This document shows positions 39,402-48,693 of a stretch of 64,000 nt of DNA, in pieces (position 1 is the first letter of the stretch; each line of letters begins with the position of its first letter). The position numbers and the translations under genes are program-made. Below the pieces are notes generated by a model that was not told the DNA's origin, ran no database searches, and saw only the letters and a program-made list of their open reading frames with translations. The DNA is from Tessaracoccus aquimaris. GTDB lineage: Bacteria; Actinomycetota; Actinomycetes; Propionibacteriales; Propionibacteriaceae. The stretch spans positions 248,001-312,000 of the forward strand of contig NZ_CP019606.1 in assembly GCF_001997345.1 (NCBI RefSeq), given 5' to 3'.

Positions 39402-40219
39402 CCCCGATGATCCCGCTGGTTGCCGCCAGCACGGTCGCCTTCTGGGTGTGCGCGCCGATCGCGGTGCTGTGCGCCCTCGGGCTGCTGCTTGCGCGCAAGC
39501 CTGTGCATGCGGCCGTGTCCATGGCGGGCGTGATGATCTCGCTCGCCGTGCTGTACGCGGCCCAGGACGCCCCGTTCCTGTTCGTCATCCAGATCGTGGT
39601 CTACACCGGCGCGATCCTGATGCTGTTCCTGTTCGTGGTCATGCTGGTCGGCGTCGACTCCACCGACTCCGCCGTCGAGACGCTCAAGGGGCAGCGGGTC
39701 ACCTCGCTCCTCGTGGCGCTCGGCCTCGGCATCCTGCTGATCTGCGCCGTCGGCCAGTTCACGATGGGCAGGGCCCCCGCGGGCCTCGCCGAGGCCAACG
39801 CCCAGTTCGGCGGCAACATCCAGTCGATCGCCGCCCTCCTGTTCACCAAGTACGTCTTCCTGTTCGAGGCGACCGCGGCGCTGCTGATCACCGCGGCGGT
39901 CGGCGCGATGCTGCTCGCCCACGGTGAGCGCCTCAAGAAGAAGCAGACGCAGCCCGAGCAGATCGAGGAGCGGGTCCGGATGTACGCCGAGGAGGGGGTG
40001 GCACCCACGCCGCTTCCGAACTCCGGCGTGTTCGCCCGCAGCAACTCCATCGCGACCCCCGCGCTGCTGCCCGACGGTTCCATCGCGGAGAAGTCGGTGA
40101 GCAAGACGCTGACCATGCGTGGCGCCGTCGTCAACGTGGAGGAGCTTCGCGCCCCCACCCACGCGGCCTACGCCGTCCTGGAGGCGCGCGACGCCGAGAT
40201 CGAAGGAGACGACGAATGA
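39398..40219 (+). CDS. nuoJ: NADH-quinone oxidoreductase subunit J
   Basis: A 273-aa subunit with five spans in residues 1-170, including [20 protein letters not shown], the pi-bulge helix that changes shape during turnover. A 100-residue hydrophilic C-terminus follows, absent in E. coli NuoJ (about 184 aa) but common in actinobacteria. ATGA overlap with nuoK. Confidence 0.95.
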   Translation: MTPMIPLVAASTVAFWVCAPIAVLCALGLLLARKPVHAAVSMAGVMISLAVLYAAQDAPFLFVIQIVVYTGAILMLFLFVVMLVGVDSTDSAVETLKGQRVTSLLVALGLGILLICAVGQFTMGRAPAGLAEANAQFGGNIQSIAALLFTKYVFLFEATAALLITAAVGAMLLAHGERLKKKQTQPEQIEERVRMYAEEGVAPTPLPNSGVFARSNSIATPALLPDGSIAEKSVSKTLTMRGAVVNVEELRAPTHAAYAVLEARDAEIEGDDE

Positions 40220-40515
40220 ACCCCGAGGGCTTCCTTGTTCTCTCGGCGATCCTGTTCGTGATCGGCCTGGCGGGCTTCCTGCTTCGCCGCAACGCGATCA
40301 TCGCCTTCATGAGCATCGAGTTGATGCTCAACGCCACCAACCTCGCGTTCGTCGCGTTCGCCCGCTTCCACGGCAACCTCGAGGGGCTCATCGCGGCCTT
40401 CTTCGTGATGGTCGTCGCGGCGGCGGAGGTCGTCGTCGGACTCGCGATCATCGTGGCCGTGTATCGTGCCCGCCGCTCGGCCTCGGTCGACGACGCCAAC
40501 CTGATGAAGTTCTAA
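40216..40515 (+). CDS. nuoK: NADH-quinone oxidoreductase subunit K
   Basis: A 99-aa, three-span subunit of the Mrp-related (MrpC-like) family. The two proton-path glutamates are in [15 protein letters not shown] and [17 protein letters not shown]. Size and motifs fit exactly. Confidence 0.97.
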   Translation: MNPEGFLVLSAILFVIGLAGFLLRRNAIIAFMSIELMLNATNLAFVAFARFHGNLEGLIAAFFVMVVAAAEVVVGLAIIVAVYRARRSASVDDANLMKF

Positions 40516-40528
40516 GGGGTTTTCAAGC

Positions 40529-42433
40529 GTGCAACTCCTCGAATCCGTTTCCGCACTGTCGAGCCCCGGCCTGCTGGTCTGGCTGCTCGTCGCCATCCCC
40601 TTGGTCTGTTCGGCGATCCTGCTGCTGGCGGGCAAGGCGACCAACGCGTGGGGCCACTACCTGGCCACCCTCGCGGTGATCGTGTCCTTCGTGTTGGGCC
40701 TTGTGCTGTTCATCCAGCTACTCGGTTCACCCGAGGACGCCCGCGCCGTCAACGTGGTCGTCTACGAATGGATCGCCACGGGCAACTGGTCGATCGAGCT
40801 CGGCTTCCTCGCAGACCAGCTCTCGATCCTGTTCGTGCTGCTGATCACGGGCGTCGGGTCGCTGATCCACATCTACTCGATCGGCTACATGGCCCACGAC
40901 GACCGCCGTCGCCGGTTCTTCGCCTACCTGAACCTCTTCATCGCCGCGATGCTGATCCTGGTGCTTGCGGACAACTACCTGGTCCTGTTCCTCGGCTGGG
41001 AGGGCGTCGGCCTCGCCTCGTACCTGCTGATCTCCTTCTGGGCGCACAAGCCGTCCGCGGCCCGCGCTGGCAACAAGGCGTTCATCGTCAACCGCGTCGG
41101 TGACCTCGGCCTGTCGATGGCGATCTTCACGATGCTCGCGATGTTCGGCTCGGTCCGCTTCGAGGACGTCAACGCCGGAGCCCCCGGTCTGTCGCCCCTG
41201 TGGGCGACGCTGCTCGGCGTCTTCCTGCTCGTCGCTGCCTGCGGCAAGTCGGCCCAGGTGCCGCTGCAGTCCTGGCTGCTCGACGCCATGGAGGGCCCGA
41301 CGCCCGTCTCGGCCCTGATCCACGCCGCCACGATGGTCACCGCCGGTGTGTACCTGGTGGTCCGCTCCAACGCCGTCTACGAGGTGGCGCCCATCGCGCA
41401 GACCGCCGTCGCGGTCGTCGGAACGGTCACGCTGCTGTTCGGCGCCTGGATCGGCACCGCAAAGGACGACATCAAGAAGGTCCTCGCGGGCTCCACGATG
41501 TCGCAGATCGGTTACATGATGCTCGCCGCGGGCCTCGGCCCGATCGGCGCGTCGTTCGCGATCTTCCACCTCATCACGCACGGCTTCTTCAAGGCCAACA
41601 TGTTCCTCGGCGCAGGCTCCGTGATGCACGGCATGAACGACGACGTCGACATGCGCCACTACGGTGCGCTCGCCAAGGCCATGAAGATCACGTTCTTCAC
41701 CTTCGCGATGGGCTACCTGGCGATCATCGGCTTCCCATTCACCGCCGGCTTCTACTCGAAGGACCACATCATCGAGGCGGCGTTCGACAAGAACCTGCTC
41801 TTCGGCGTGCTCGCCCTGATCGGCGCAGGCGTCACCGCGTACTACATGACGCGACTGATGATGATGACCTTCTTCGGTGAGAAGCGCTGGGAGAAGGACG
41901 TCCATCCGCACGAGTCGCCGCTGGTGATGACCGTCCCGCTGATCATCCTGGCCGTGGCCTCGATCGTGGCGGGCCTGCTGATGAACAACTGGATCACCGA
42001 GTGGCTCGCCCCGACCACGGGCCAGCCCGCCATGGAGCATCCGTCGCTGTTCCACTTCACGACGATCGGCTTCATCACGCTCGCCGTCGTCGCGGTGGGT
42101 GTCGCCATCGGCTGGTTCCTGCACAAGGGCACCATCGCCTCGGTGCAGCCCGCCACGAAGAACCCGCTCGTCATCGCGGGACGCAACGACCTGTACGGCG
42201 ACGCGTTCAACGAGTACGCCGTCATCCGCCCGACGATCGGCACCGCCGACGCGTTGGCCACGCTCGACCACGCCGTGGTCGACGGGGCTGCCCGCGGATC
42301 CGCCACAGTCGCCTCCGGGCTCGGCGTGTGGCTACGCAAGGCCCAGAACGGCTATGTGCGCACCTACGGCCTGACCCTCGGGGTCGGGATCGTGGTCCTC
42401 GCGGCCGTCATGCTGCTCGGGCACCTGGGCTAA
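40529..42433 (+). CDS. nuoL: NADH-quinone oxidoreductase subunit L
   Basis: A 634-aa antiporter-like proton pump subunit with about 16 spans. It includes GWEGVGLASYLLISFW, the core HAATMVTAGVYLVVRS, KDDIKKVLAGSTMSQIGYM and the C-terminal lateral helix region. The GTG at 40529 follows AAGGGG. The 13-base gap from nuoK is one of the few non-overlapping joins in the operon. Confidence 0.97.
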   Translation: MQLLESVSALSSPGLLVWLLVAIPLVCSAILLLAGKATNAWGHYLATLAVIVSFVLGLVLFIQLLGSPEDARAVNVVVYEWIATGNWSIELGFLADQLSILFVLLITGVGSLIHIYSIGYMAHDDRRRRFFAYLNLFIAAMLILVLADNYLVLFLGWEGVGLASYLLISFWAHKPSAARAGNKAFIVNRVGDLGLSMAIFTMLAMFGSVRFEDVNAGAPGLSPLWATLLGVFLLVAACGKSAQVPLQSWLLDAMEGPTPVSALIHAATMVTAGVYLVVRSNAVYEVAPIAQTAVAVVGTVTLLFGAWIGTAKDDIKKVLAGSTMSQIGYMMLAAGLGPIGASFAIFHLITHGFFKANMFLGAGSVMHGMNDDVDMRHYGALAKAMKITFFTFAMGYLAIIGFPFTAGFYSKDHIIEAAFDKNLLFGVLALIGAGVTAYYMTRLMMMTFFGEKRWEKDVHPHESPLVMTVPLIILAVASIVAGLLMNNWITEWLAPTTGQPAMEHPSLFHFTTIGFITLAVVAVGVAIGWFLHKGTIASVQPATKNPLVIAGRNDLYGDAFNEYAVIRPTIGTADALATLDHAVVDGAARGSATVASGLGVWLRKAQNGYVRTYGLTLGVGIVVLAAVMLLGHLG

Positions 42434-42449
42434 GGAGAACTTGAGAGAC

Positions 42450-43961
42450 ATGTCACTGATTCTGACCATCCTCGCCCTGCTGCCGATCCTCGGCGCGGTG
42501 GTGGTGTTCCTCCTGAAGGGCCAGGTGGCCCGCGTCGTCGGCTACGGCATCGCGCTCACCACCGCGATCCTCGGCGTGCTCGCCTTCGTGCTCAGCACGC
42601 AGGGCGCCGCGCTGTCGGTCGACCTGAACTGGATCCCCGTGATCGGCGCGCACTACGCGCTCGGTCTCGACGGGATCAGCGCCCTGCTTGTCCTGATGAC
42701 CGTCATCATCGTCCCCGTCGTGCTGCTCGCCGAGTGGCACGTCGGCGACGACGAGGGCGCGCGGTGGGGGAGCAACGTCTTCTTCGGGCTGGCGCTGCTG
42801 CTGCAGGGCTTCGCGCTCTTCGTGTTCATGGCCGAGGACGTGCTGCTGTTCTACATCGCCTTCGAGGCGACGCTGATCCCCACGTACTTCCTGATCGCAG
42901 GCTACGGCGGCCCGAAGCGTCGCCAGGCCGCGATCAAGTTCCTGATCTACTCGCTGGTCGGCGGCCTCGTGATGCTCGTCGCGGTGGCCGGCCTGTACGC
43001 CGTGTCCGCCTCCGCGGGCAACCCGAGCTTCCTGATCAGCGATCTGGCGGCCCTCGACATGGGCACCAACATCGGCCGCTGGCTGTTCGCGGGCTTCTTC
43101 TTCGCGTTCGCCGTGAAGGCGCCGTTGGCGGGCCTGCACACCTGGCTGCCCGACGCGGCAGAACAGTCCACGCCCGGTACCTCGACGCTGCTTGTCGGCA
43201 TCCTCGACAAGATCGGCACCTTCGGCATGATCAAGATCTGCCTGTGGATCTTCCCGGAGGCCTCGCAGTGGGCCACCCCGGTGATCCTGATCTGGGCGAT
43301 CGTGTCTGTCATCTACGGCGCGCTGCTCGCGATCCAGTCGAAGGACCTGCTGCGCCTGGTGTCCTACACCTCGATCAGCCACTTCGGTTTCATGGTGTTC
43401 GGCATCTTCGCCCTCACCACGCAGTCGCTCAGCGGTTCGATCTTCTACATGCTCAACCACGGCCTGTCGACCGCGGCCATGTTCCTCGTCGTCGGATTCA
43501 TGATCCGTCGCCGCGGCACCGCCGACATCGACGCCTACGGTGGCGTCCAGAAGGTCGCCCCGGTGCTTGCTGGTGTGCTGCTGATCTCCGGCCTGACGGC
43601 GCTCGCGCTGCCCGGCATGGGCAGCTTCGTGTCCGAGTTCCTCGTGATGGCGGGCTCGTGGCAGCGCTACCCGATCCACACGGCCGTCATCACGCTCGGC
43701 ACCGTGCTCGCCGCCGTCTATGTGCTTCGGATGTACCTACGCACCATGACCGGCCCGGTCACGGAGCAGGTCGAAACCCACGTCACGACAGACCTCTCGC
43801 TTCGTGAGAAGGCGGTCGTCGCACCCCTGCTCATCCTCCTGATCGCGTTCGGCTTCTTCCCGAAGCCGGTCCTCTCGGTGGCCGATGACTCGGCCCGCGA
43901 CACGATGGTGAAGGTCGGCGTGAGCGATCCCGCGCCGCAGGTCCAGGAAGGCAACCGATGA
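42450..43961 (+). CDS. nuoM: NADH-quinone oxidoreductase subunit M
   Basis: A 503-aa antiporter-like proton pump subunit of the membrane arm. It has LLFYIAFEATLIPTYFLI with the key Glu, HTWLPDAAEQSTPGTSTLLV, and SKDLLRLVSYTSISHFGFM. The ATG at 42450 is preferred. A TTG at 42441 is closer to AAGGAG (42432-42437) and would add three residues. ATGA overlap with nuoN. Confidence 0.96.
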   Translation: MSLILTILALLPILGAVVVFLLKGQVARVVGYGIALTTAILGVLAFVLSTQGAALSVDLNWIPVIGAHYALGLDGISALLVLMTVIIVPVVLLAEWHVGDDEGARWGSNVFFGLALLLQGFALFVFMAEDVLLFYIAFEATLIPTYFLIAGYGGPKRRQAAIKFLIYSLVGGLVMLVAVAGLYAVSASAGNPSFLISDLAALDMGTNIGRWLFAGFFFAFAVKAPLAGLHTWLPDAAEQSTPGTSTLLVGILDKIGTFGMIKICLWIFPEASQWATPVILIWAIVSVIYGALLAIQSKDLLRLVSYTSISHFGFMVFGIFALTTQSLSGSIFYMLNHGLSTAAMFLVVGFMIRRRGTADIDAYGGVQKVAPVLAGVLLISGLTALALPGMGSFVSEFLVMAGSWQRYPIHTAVITLGTVLAAVYVLRMYLRTMTGPVTEQVETHVTTDLSLREKAVVAPLLILLIAFGFFPKPVLSVADDSARDTMVKVGVSDPAPQVQEGNR

Positions 43962-45544
43962 TCAACCTGTTGGAGACTCTCCCGAACATCCCGGCGGTCA
44001 GCCCGGAGTGGATGGCGCTGTCGCCGCTCCTGGTGCTGCTGGGGGTCGGCTGCCTCGGCATCGTGCTCGAGGCGGTGCTTCCGCGTGAGGTCCGCTACCT
44101 GGTCCAGTCCGCGGTCGCGCTGCTCGGCGTCATCGCCGCCCTGGCCCTGACCATCCTGAACTGGATGGACCGCGCCCCCGCGATCGTCGCGGAGGGCCTG
44201 ATCGCCATCGACGGGCCGACCAACGTGTTCTGGTCGATCCTGCTCGTCACCGGCCTCGGCGGCGTCGCGCTGTTCGCGGAGCGGGGACTCGGCAACGGCC
44301 GCTCGGCCTTCGCGTCCTCCGCGTCGACGGTTCCCGGTTCGCCGCTCGAGCGGGAGGCCGACCGCCTCCGCCGCGAGCACACCGAGATCTTCCCGCTGCT
44401 GATGTTCGCGCTGTTCGGAATGATGCTGTTCGCGTCGTCGAACAACCTGCTCGTGCTGTTCGTCGCCGTCGAGATCTTCTCGCTGCCGCTGTACCTGCTG
44501 ACCGGGATGGCGCGCCGCCGCCGCCTGCTCAGCCAGGAGGCCGCGCTGAAGTACTTCCTGCTCGGCTCGCTCGCCTCTGCGATCATGCTCTACGGCATCG
44601 CGCTGCTCTACGGCTACTCCGGTGGCCTGCAACTCTCCGACGTCGACACGGCCATCTCGATGGGCATCGGTAGCCAGTGGCTGCTGCTCGCGGGCCTGCT
44701 GCTCGTCTCGGTCGGCGTGCTGTTCAAGATCGGCGCCGTCCCGTTCCACGCCTGGACGCCGGACGTCTACATGGGCGCCCCGACGCCCGTCACCGCGTTC
44801 ATGGCGGTCGCCACCAAGACCGCCGCCGTCGGCGGCCTGCTGCGCGTCTTCTACGTCGCGCTCGGCGGAGCCCAGTGGGACTGGCAGTTGCTGTTCTCGG
44901 TCGTTGCCGTCGCCACCATGCTGCTCGGCTCGACCGTCGCGCTTGCGCAGAACGACATCAAGCGACTCCTTGCCTACTCGTCCATCGCGCACGCAGGCTT
45001 CATCCTCGTCGGTGTGGTCGGCGCGGTGCAGGGCGGCGTCGGGATCCCCGTCTCGTCGGTCAGCGCCATCGCGTTCTACCTGCTCACCTACGGCATCGCG
45101 ACGCTCGGCGCGTTCGCGATCGTCACCATGGTGCGCCGCGCGGGCGGCGAGGCAAACAGCCTCGACGCGTGGAAGGGCCTCGGCAGGCGTAACCCGTTCA
45201 TCGCGGTGCTGATGACGCTGTTCATGCTGAGCTTCGCAGGCATCCCGCCGACGGCGGGTTTCATCGGCAAGCTGACCGTGTTCTCGGCGGCCTGGGTGGG
45301 CGGCTACGGCTGGCTCGTCCTGGTGGCGCTGCTGACCTCGGCGATCGCTGCGTACTTCTACCTGAAGGTCATCGTCGCGATGTGGTTCCAGGAGGCGGAC
45401 GAGGCGACCGTCGGCGAGGTCACCGACCCGTCGCTCTGGACCTGGATTGTGGTGGTCGTGTCGGCCGCGGCTACGCTGGTGCTCGGCCTGGTGCCGGGTG
45501 GCGTACTGACGCTGCTCGCCAACGCTGCCCAGTTCATCCGCTGA
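43958..45544 (+). CDS. nuoN: NADH-quinone oxidoreductase subunit N
   Basis: A 528-aa antiporter-like subunit next to the quinone end. Conserved parts are LLVLFVAVEIFSLPLYLLTG, FHAWTPDVYMGAPTPVTAFM and NDIKRLLAYSSIAHAGFILV. A charged insert between spans (about residues 110-145, SPLEREADRLRREHTEIFPL) is typical of actinobacterial NuoN. It completes the 14-gene operon. Confidence 0.96.
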   Translation: MINLLETLPNIPAVSPEWMALSPLLVLLGVGCLGIVLEAVLPREVRYLVQSAVALLGVIAALALTILNWMDRAPAIVAEGLIAIDGPTNVFWSILLVTGLGGVALFAERGLGNGRSAFASSASTVPGSPLEREADRLRREHTEIFPLLMFALFGMMLFASSNNLLVLFVAVEIFSLPLYLLTGMARRRRLLSQEAALKYFLLGSLASAIMLYGIALLYGYSGGLQLSDVDTAISMGIGSQWLLLAGLLLVSVGVLFKIGAVPFHAWTPDVYMGAPTPVTAFMAVATKTAAVGGLLRVFYVALGGAQWDWQLLFSVVAVATMLLGSTVALAQNDIKRLLAYSSIAHAGFILVGVVGAVQGGVGIPVSSVSAIAFYLLTYGIATLGAFAIVTMVRRAGGEANSLDAWKGLGRRNPFIAVLMTLFMLSFAGIPPTAGFIGKLTVFSAAWVGGYGWLVLVALLTSAIAAYFYLKVIVAMWFQEADEATVGEVTDPSLWTWIVVVVSAAATLVLGLVPGGVLTLLANAAQFIR

Positions 45545-45563
45545 CCGTTAGGGAGAGTGTGTC

Positions 45564-46528
45564 GTGGCGGAAGCCCCGCTTGAAGACCAGTTGACGGTGC
45601 TCCTCGACTCGTTCGAGGAGCGCCTGGTCGAGGTCGCAGTAGCGAGTTCGCCCTTCGTCACGGAGGCAGCCAGGCACATCATCTCCGCCGGCGGCAAGCG
45701 GTTCCGACCGCTCCTGGTCTTCCTGGCCTCCCGGTTTGGGGAGAGGTTGACGAGCACGACCTGATGCGTGCCGCGATGGTGATGGAACTCACCCACGTGG
45801 CGAGCCTCTACCACGACGACGTGATGGACGTCGCCGACCTGCGCCGCGGGGCACCCTCGGCGAACCGGCTGTGGGGCAACTCCGTCGCGATCCTGGTCGG
45901 CGACTTCCTGTTCGCCCGCGCCTCGACGACCGTCGCCGAACTCGGCGTCGAGTACGTGATGCTGCAGGCCGAGACCTTTGCCCGGCTCGTGCAGGGGCAG
46001 ATCGCCGAGACGAAGGGCCCCGCCGAGGGCGACGATCCGCTTGCGCACTACCTCCAGGTGATCGCAGACAAGACCGGTTCCCTGATCGCGGCCTCCGCGC
46101 AGTTCGGCGGGATGGTCTCCGGCGCCGACCGCGTCACGCTCGACGCGCTGTCCGCCTTCGGAGAGGAGGTCGGCCTGGTCTTCCAACTCTCCGACGACCT
46201 GATCGACATCACCTCCGACACCACGGGCAAGACGCCCGGCACCGACCTGCGCGAGGGCGTCCCGACGCTCCCCGTGCTGATGCTCCGCGCCGAGAACGAC
46301 CCTGCCGACGCCGACCTGCTCGCCCTGATCGACGGCGACCTCTCCACCGACGAGGCGCTGGCCGAGGCGCTCGCCGGGCTGCGCGCGCACCCCGTGATGG
46401 GGCGCGCCAAGGCGGAGGTCGAGAGGCACGCCGATGTCGCGCGTGCCCACCTCGCGCCGCTGCCCGAGGGCGAGGCGAAGGACGCGCTGCTCCAGGTGTG
46501 CAGCGACCTGGTCGACCGGACCAACTGA
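45564..46528 (+). CDS. Polyprenyl diphosphate synthase (apparent frameshift)
   Basis: A trans-prenyltransferase of about 322 aa once joined, which elongates farnesyl or geranyl diphosphate to the menaquinone side chain. Seen: GGKRFRPLLVFLA, the first Asp motif in LYHDDVMDVAD, and the second in QLSDDLIDITSD. The frame breaks at GGGG 45738-45741: one extra base gives RFGGEVDEHDLMRAAMVMEL. The GTG start follows AGGGAG. It lies 19 bases after nuoN, so it is probably part of the nuo transcript, tying chain synthesis to complex I. Chain length is not predictable by eye. Confidence 0.88.
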
Positions 46529-46530
46529 GC

Positions 46531-47091
46531 GTGGCCACCGACGATCGCCGCCTGAGGGGCGAGTTGAGCGTCGAGGACTATGTCACGTTCGACACCTCCC
46601 TCGCCCGCACCCCCGCGGGCAGAAAGCAGCGCTGGGGCCTGTGGGTCGTCGCGCCGCTGATCGTCGGTGCCATCTGCGCGATCCTGCTCGGCCCGGCGCT
46701 TGCGGGCATGGGCTGGCTGACAGGATCTATCGTCGCGGACTCCGTCATCGCCTTCGTCGTCGGCATGCTTGCCACGCTGCTGGTCGCCCGGTTCGTGCCC
46801 CGCTCTTCGACCGGCCCGAACCTGGCGGCCGCCGCCAAGCGCGGCGGCCTGCTGGTCGGCCCCACCTCCTGGCGACTCACGCCCGAGCACGTGATCCAGG
46901 AGGGCGCCCTGATGGACCTCGAGGCGGCCTACGACGCCATCTCCGCCATCGACGTCGCCGAGTCGCTCGCCGCCGTCTACCACGAGGGCAGGATGGCGAT
47001 CCTGATCCCGCTGCGCAGCATTGAGGCGGTCTCCTTCGTCGATGAGTTGCGCCGCCGCGTCGCCGTGGCGCGGGCCGACGAGCCAAGCTAG
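46531..47091 (+). CDS. YcxB-like membrane protein
   Basis: A 186-aa protein starting with GTG two bases after the polyprenyl synthase stop. Two hydrophobic spans (about residues 38-56 and 64-82) follow an N-terminal LSVEDYVTFDTSLAR. The C-terminal part, WRLTPEHVIQEGALMDLEAAY and on to AILIPLRSI, resembles the YcxB-like domain. The function is unknown; it probably ends the nuo-linked transcript. Confidence 0.7.
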   Translation: MATDDRRLRGELSVEDYVTFDTSLARTPAGRKQRWGLWVVAPLIVGAICAILLGPALAGMGWLTGSIVADSVIAFVVGMLATLLVARFVPRSSTGPNLAAAAKRGGLLVGPTSWRLTPEHVIQEGALMDLEAAYDAISAIDVAESLAAVYHEGRMAILIPLRSIEAVSFVDELRRRVAVARADEPS

Positions 47092-47150
47092 CCGCCCCCC
47101 AGGACCCGTCCCGGAGCCCTTCCGTTCGCCGTCGACGGCGCGTGCGAGGG

Positions 47151-47167
47151 TCACCCCGGCTGGGTGA
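47151..47167. promoter_or_regulatory. Palindrome site 1 (TCACCC-N5-GGGTGA), upstream of pepA
   Basis: TCACCC CGGCT GGGTGA, followed by TG, ends 35 bases before the aminopeptidase ATG. It is almost identical over 22 bases to the site at 53604 and shares spacing and arms with the site at 51452. Confidence 0.6.
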
Positions 47168-47202
47168 TGACCCGTCCATGCGCCCGCCGCAAGGCTTGTC
47201 GC

Positions 47203-48693
47203 ATGCACACAGCCCCGTATCCCCCGATCGCCCTACCTGACCGCTCCGTCGAGATCGACGTCGGAACGCTGCCGGGAGTACCGGAGGAGACGGGGGCGGT
47301 CGGCTGGCTGCTGTGTGACTCAGAGACCGCCCCCGAGGCGCTCGGTGTCACGGCGGAGCGGCTCACCGAACTCGCCTTCACCGCAAAGCGCGGCACCTCG
47401 CTCCAACTCGCCGGGCCCAAGGGGCCGATCCAGGTGCTCCTTGGAGCGGGGGAACGCGCCGCCCTGAACGCGGCCGGGGTCAGGGACGCCGCCGCGGTGC
47501 TCGCGCGGGAGGTGCCACAGGCTGCCACGCTGGCGCTCGTGCTGCCTGACGGCGTGGACACGGAGGCCGCGGCTGCGGCTGCCGTCGAGGGCGTCGTCCT
47601 GGCCCGGTACGCGTACCGGATCGGGAAGGCCCCGGACGCCCCGGCGCTCAAGCGGCTGACGCTGCTCACCACGCACGAAGGGCGTCAGGCCGCCGAGGCC
47701 GGCGTGGCCAGGGGACGGATCCTGGTGCGGACGGCCGAACTGGCCCGTGACCTGGCAGGCACCCCTGGAGGAATGCTCACCGCCACCCGGCTGGGCGACA
47801 TCGCCGTCGAGGTGGGCCAGGCAGCGGGGCTCGAGGTCGAACTGTTCGGGGAGAAGGAACTGCTGGAACTTGGCTGCGGGGGGCTGCTCGGCATCAACCT
47901 GGGCAGCGTCGAGCCTCCGGTGATGGTCAAGCTCGTCTACCGCCCCGCCGGGGAGCCGAGCGGGCGGCTGACGCTCGTCGGCAAGGGCATCACCTACGAC
48001 TCCGGCGGCCTCGCGCTCAAGCCCGGCGACGAGGTGCACGCCACCATGAAGAACGACATGACGGGCGCCGGGGCGATCCTGGCGGCCATGACGGCGCTGC
48101 GTGACCTGGGCTGCGCAGCTCAGGTGACCGGCTATCTGATGTGCACCGACAACATGCCCTCCGGCTCCGCGCTGCGGTTGGGCGACATCGTCGTGATGCG
48201 CGGCGGCACCACCGTCGAGGTCATCAACACCGACGCCGAGGGTCGGATGGTGATGGCGGACGCGCTCGTCCTGGCGCGGGAGGAACCCGTCGACGCCATC
48301 GTCGACATCGCAACCCTGACGGGGGCGGCGCTCGCGACGTTCGGGCCGGAGATCGCCGCGATGCTCGGCACCTCCGACGACCTCCTCGACCAGGTGCGCG
48401 CCTCCGCGGACCGCGTCGACGAGCTGGTCTGGGAACTGCCCCTCGTGACGAACTACCGCGACCAACTCGACTCGGTCACCGCCGACCTGCGCAACCTCGG
48501 CGGCCCGACGGCGGGCACCATCACCGCCGCGCTGTTCCTCAAGGAGTTCATCGGCGACGTCCCGTGGGCCCACCTCGACATCGCCGGGCCTGCTCAGGCC
48601 TCGGCGGCGCGTGGGTGGCGCAACCGCGGAACCACCGGATTCGGCGCGAGGCTGCTTCTCGACCTCGCCCTGAACTTCCGGATCCCGGCCTAG
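47203..48693 (+). CDS. pepA: Leucyl aminopeptidase, M17 family
   Basis: A 496-aa two-metal cytosolic exopeptidase that removes N-terminal residues from peptides. The catalytic and metal residues are in VGKGITYDSGGLALKP (Lys261, Asp266) and the signature NTDAEGRMVMADAL (342-355); an MKNDMTGAG stretch lies between. The N-terminal domain is diverged, as usual. The start at 47203 is preferred; a GTG at 47164 would add 13 Arg/Cys-rich residues and would fall within the upstream palindrome. Confidence 0.92.
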   Translation: MHTAPYPPIALPDRSVEIDVGTLPGVPEETGAVGWLLCDSETAPEALGVTAERLTELAFTAKRGTSLQLAGPKGPIQVLLGAGERAALNAAGVRDAAAVLAREVPQAATLALVLPDGVDTEAAAAAAVEGVVLARYAYRIGKAPDAPALKRLTLLTTHEGRQAAEAGVARGRILVRTAELARDLAGTPGGMLTATRLGDIAVEVGQAAGLEVELFGEKELLELGCGGLLGINLGSVEPPVMVKLVYRPAGEPSGRLTLVGKGITYDSGGLALKPGDEVHATMKNDMTGAGAILAAMTALRDLGCAAQVTGYLMCTDNMPSGSALRLGDIVVMRGGTTVEVINTDAEGRMVMADALVLAREEPVDAIVDIATLTGAALATFGPEIAAMLGTSDDLLDQVRASADRVDELVWELPLVTNYRDQLDSVTADLRNLGGPTAGTITAALFLKEFIGDVPWAHLDIAGPAQASAARGWRNRGTTGFGARLLLDLALNFRIPA

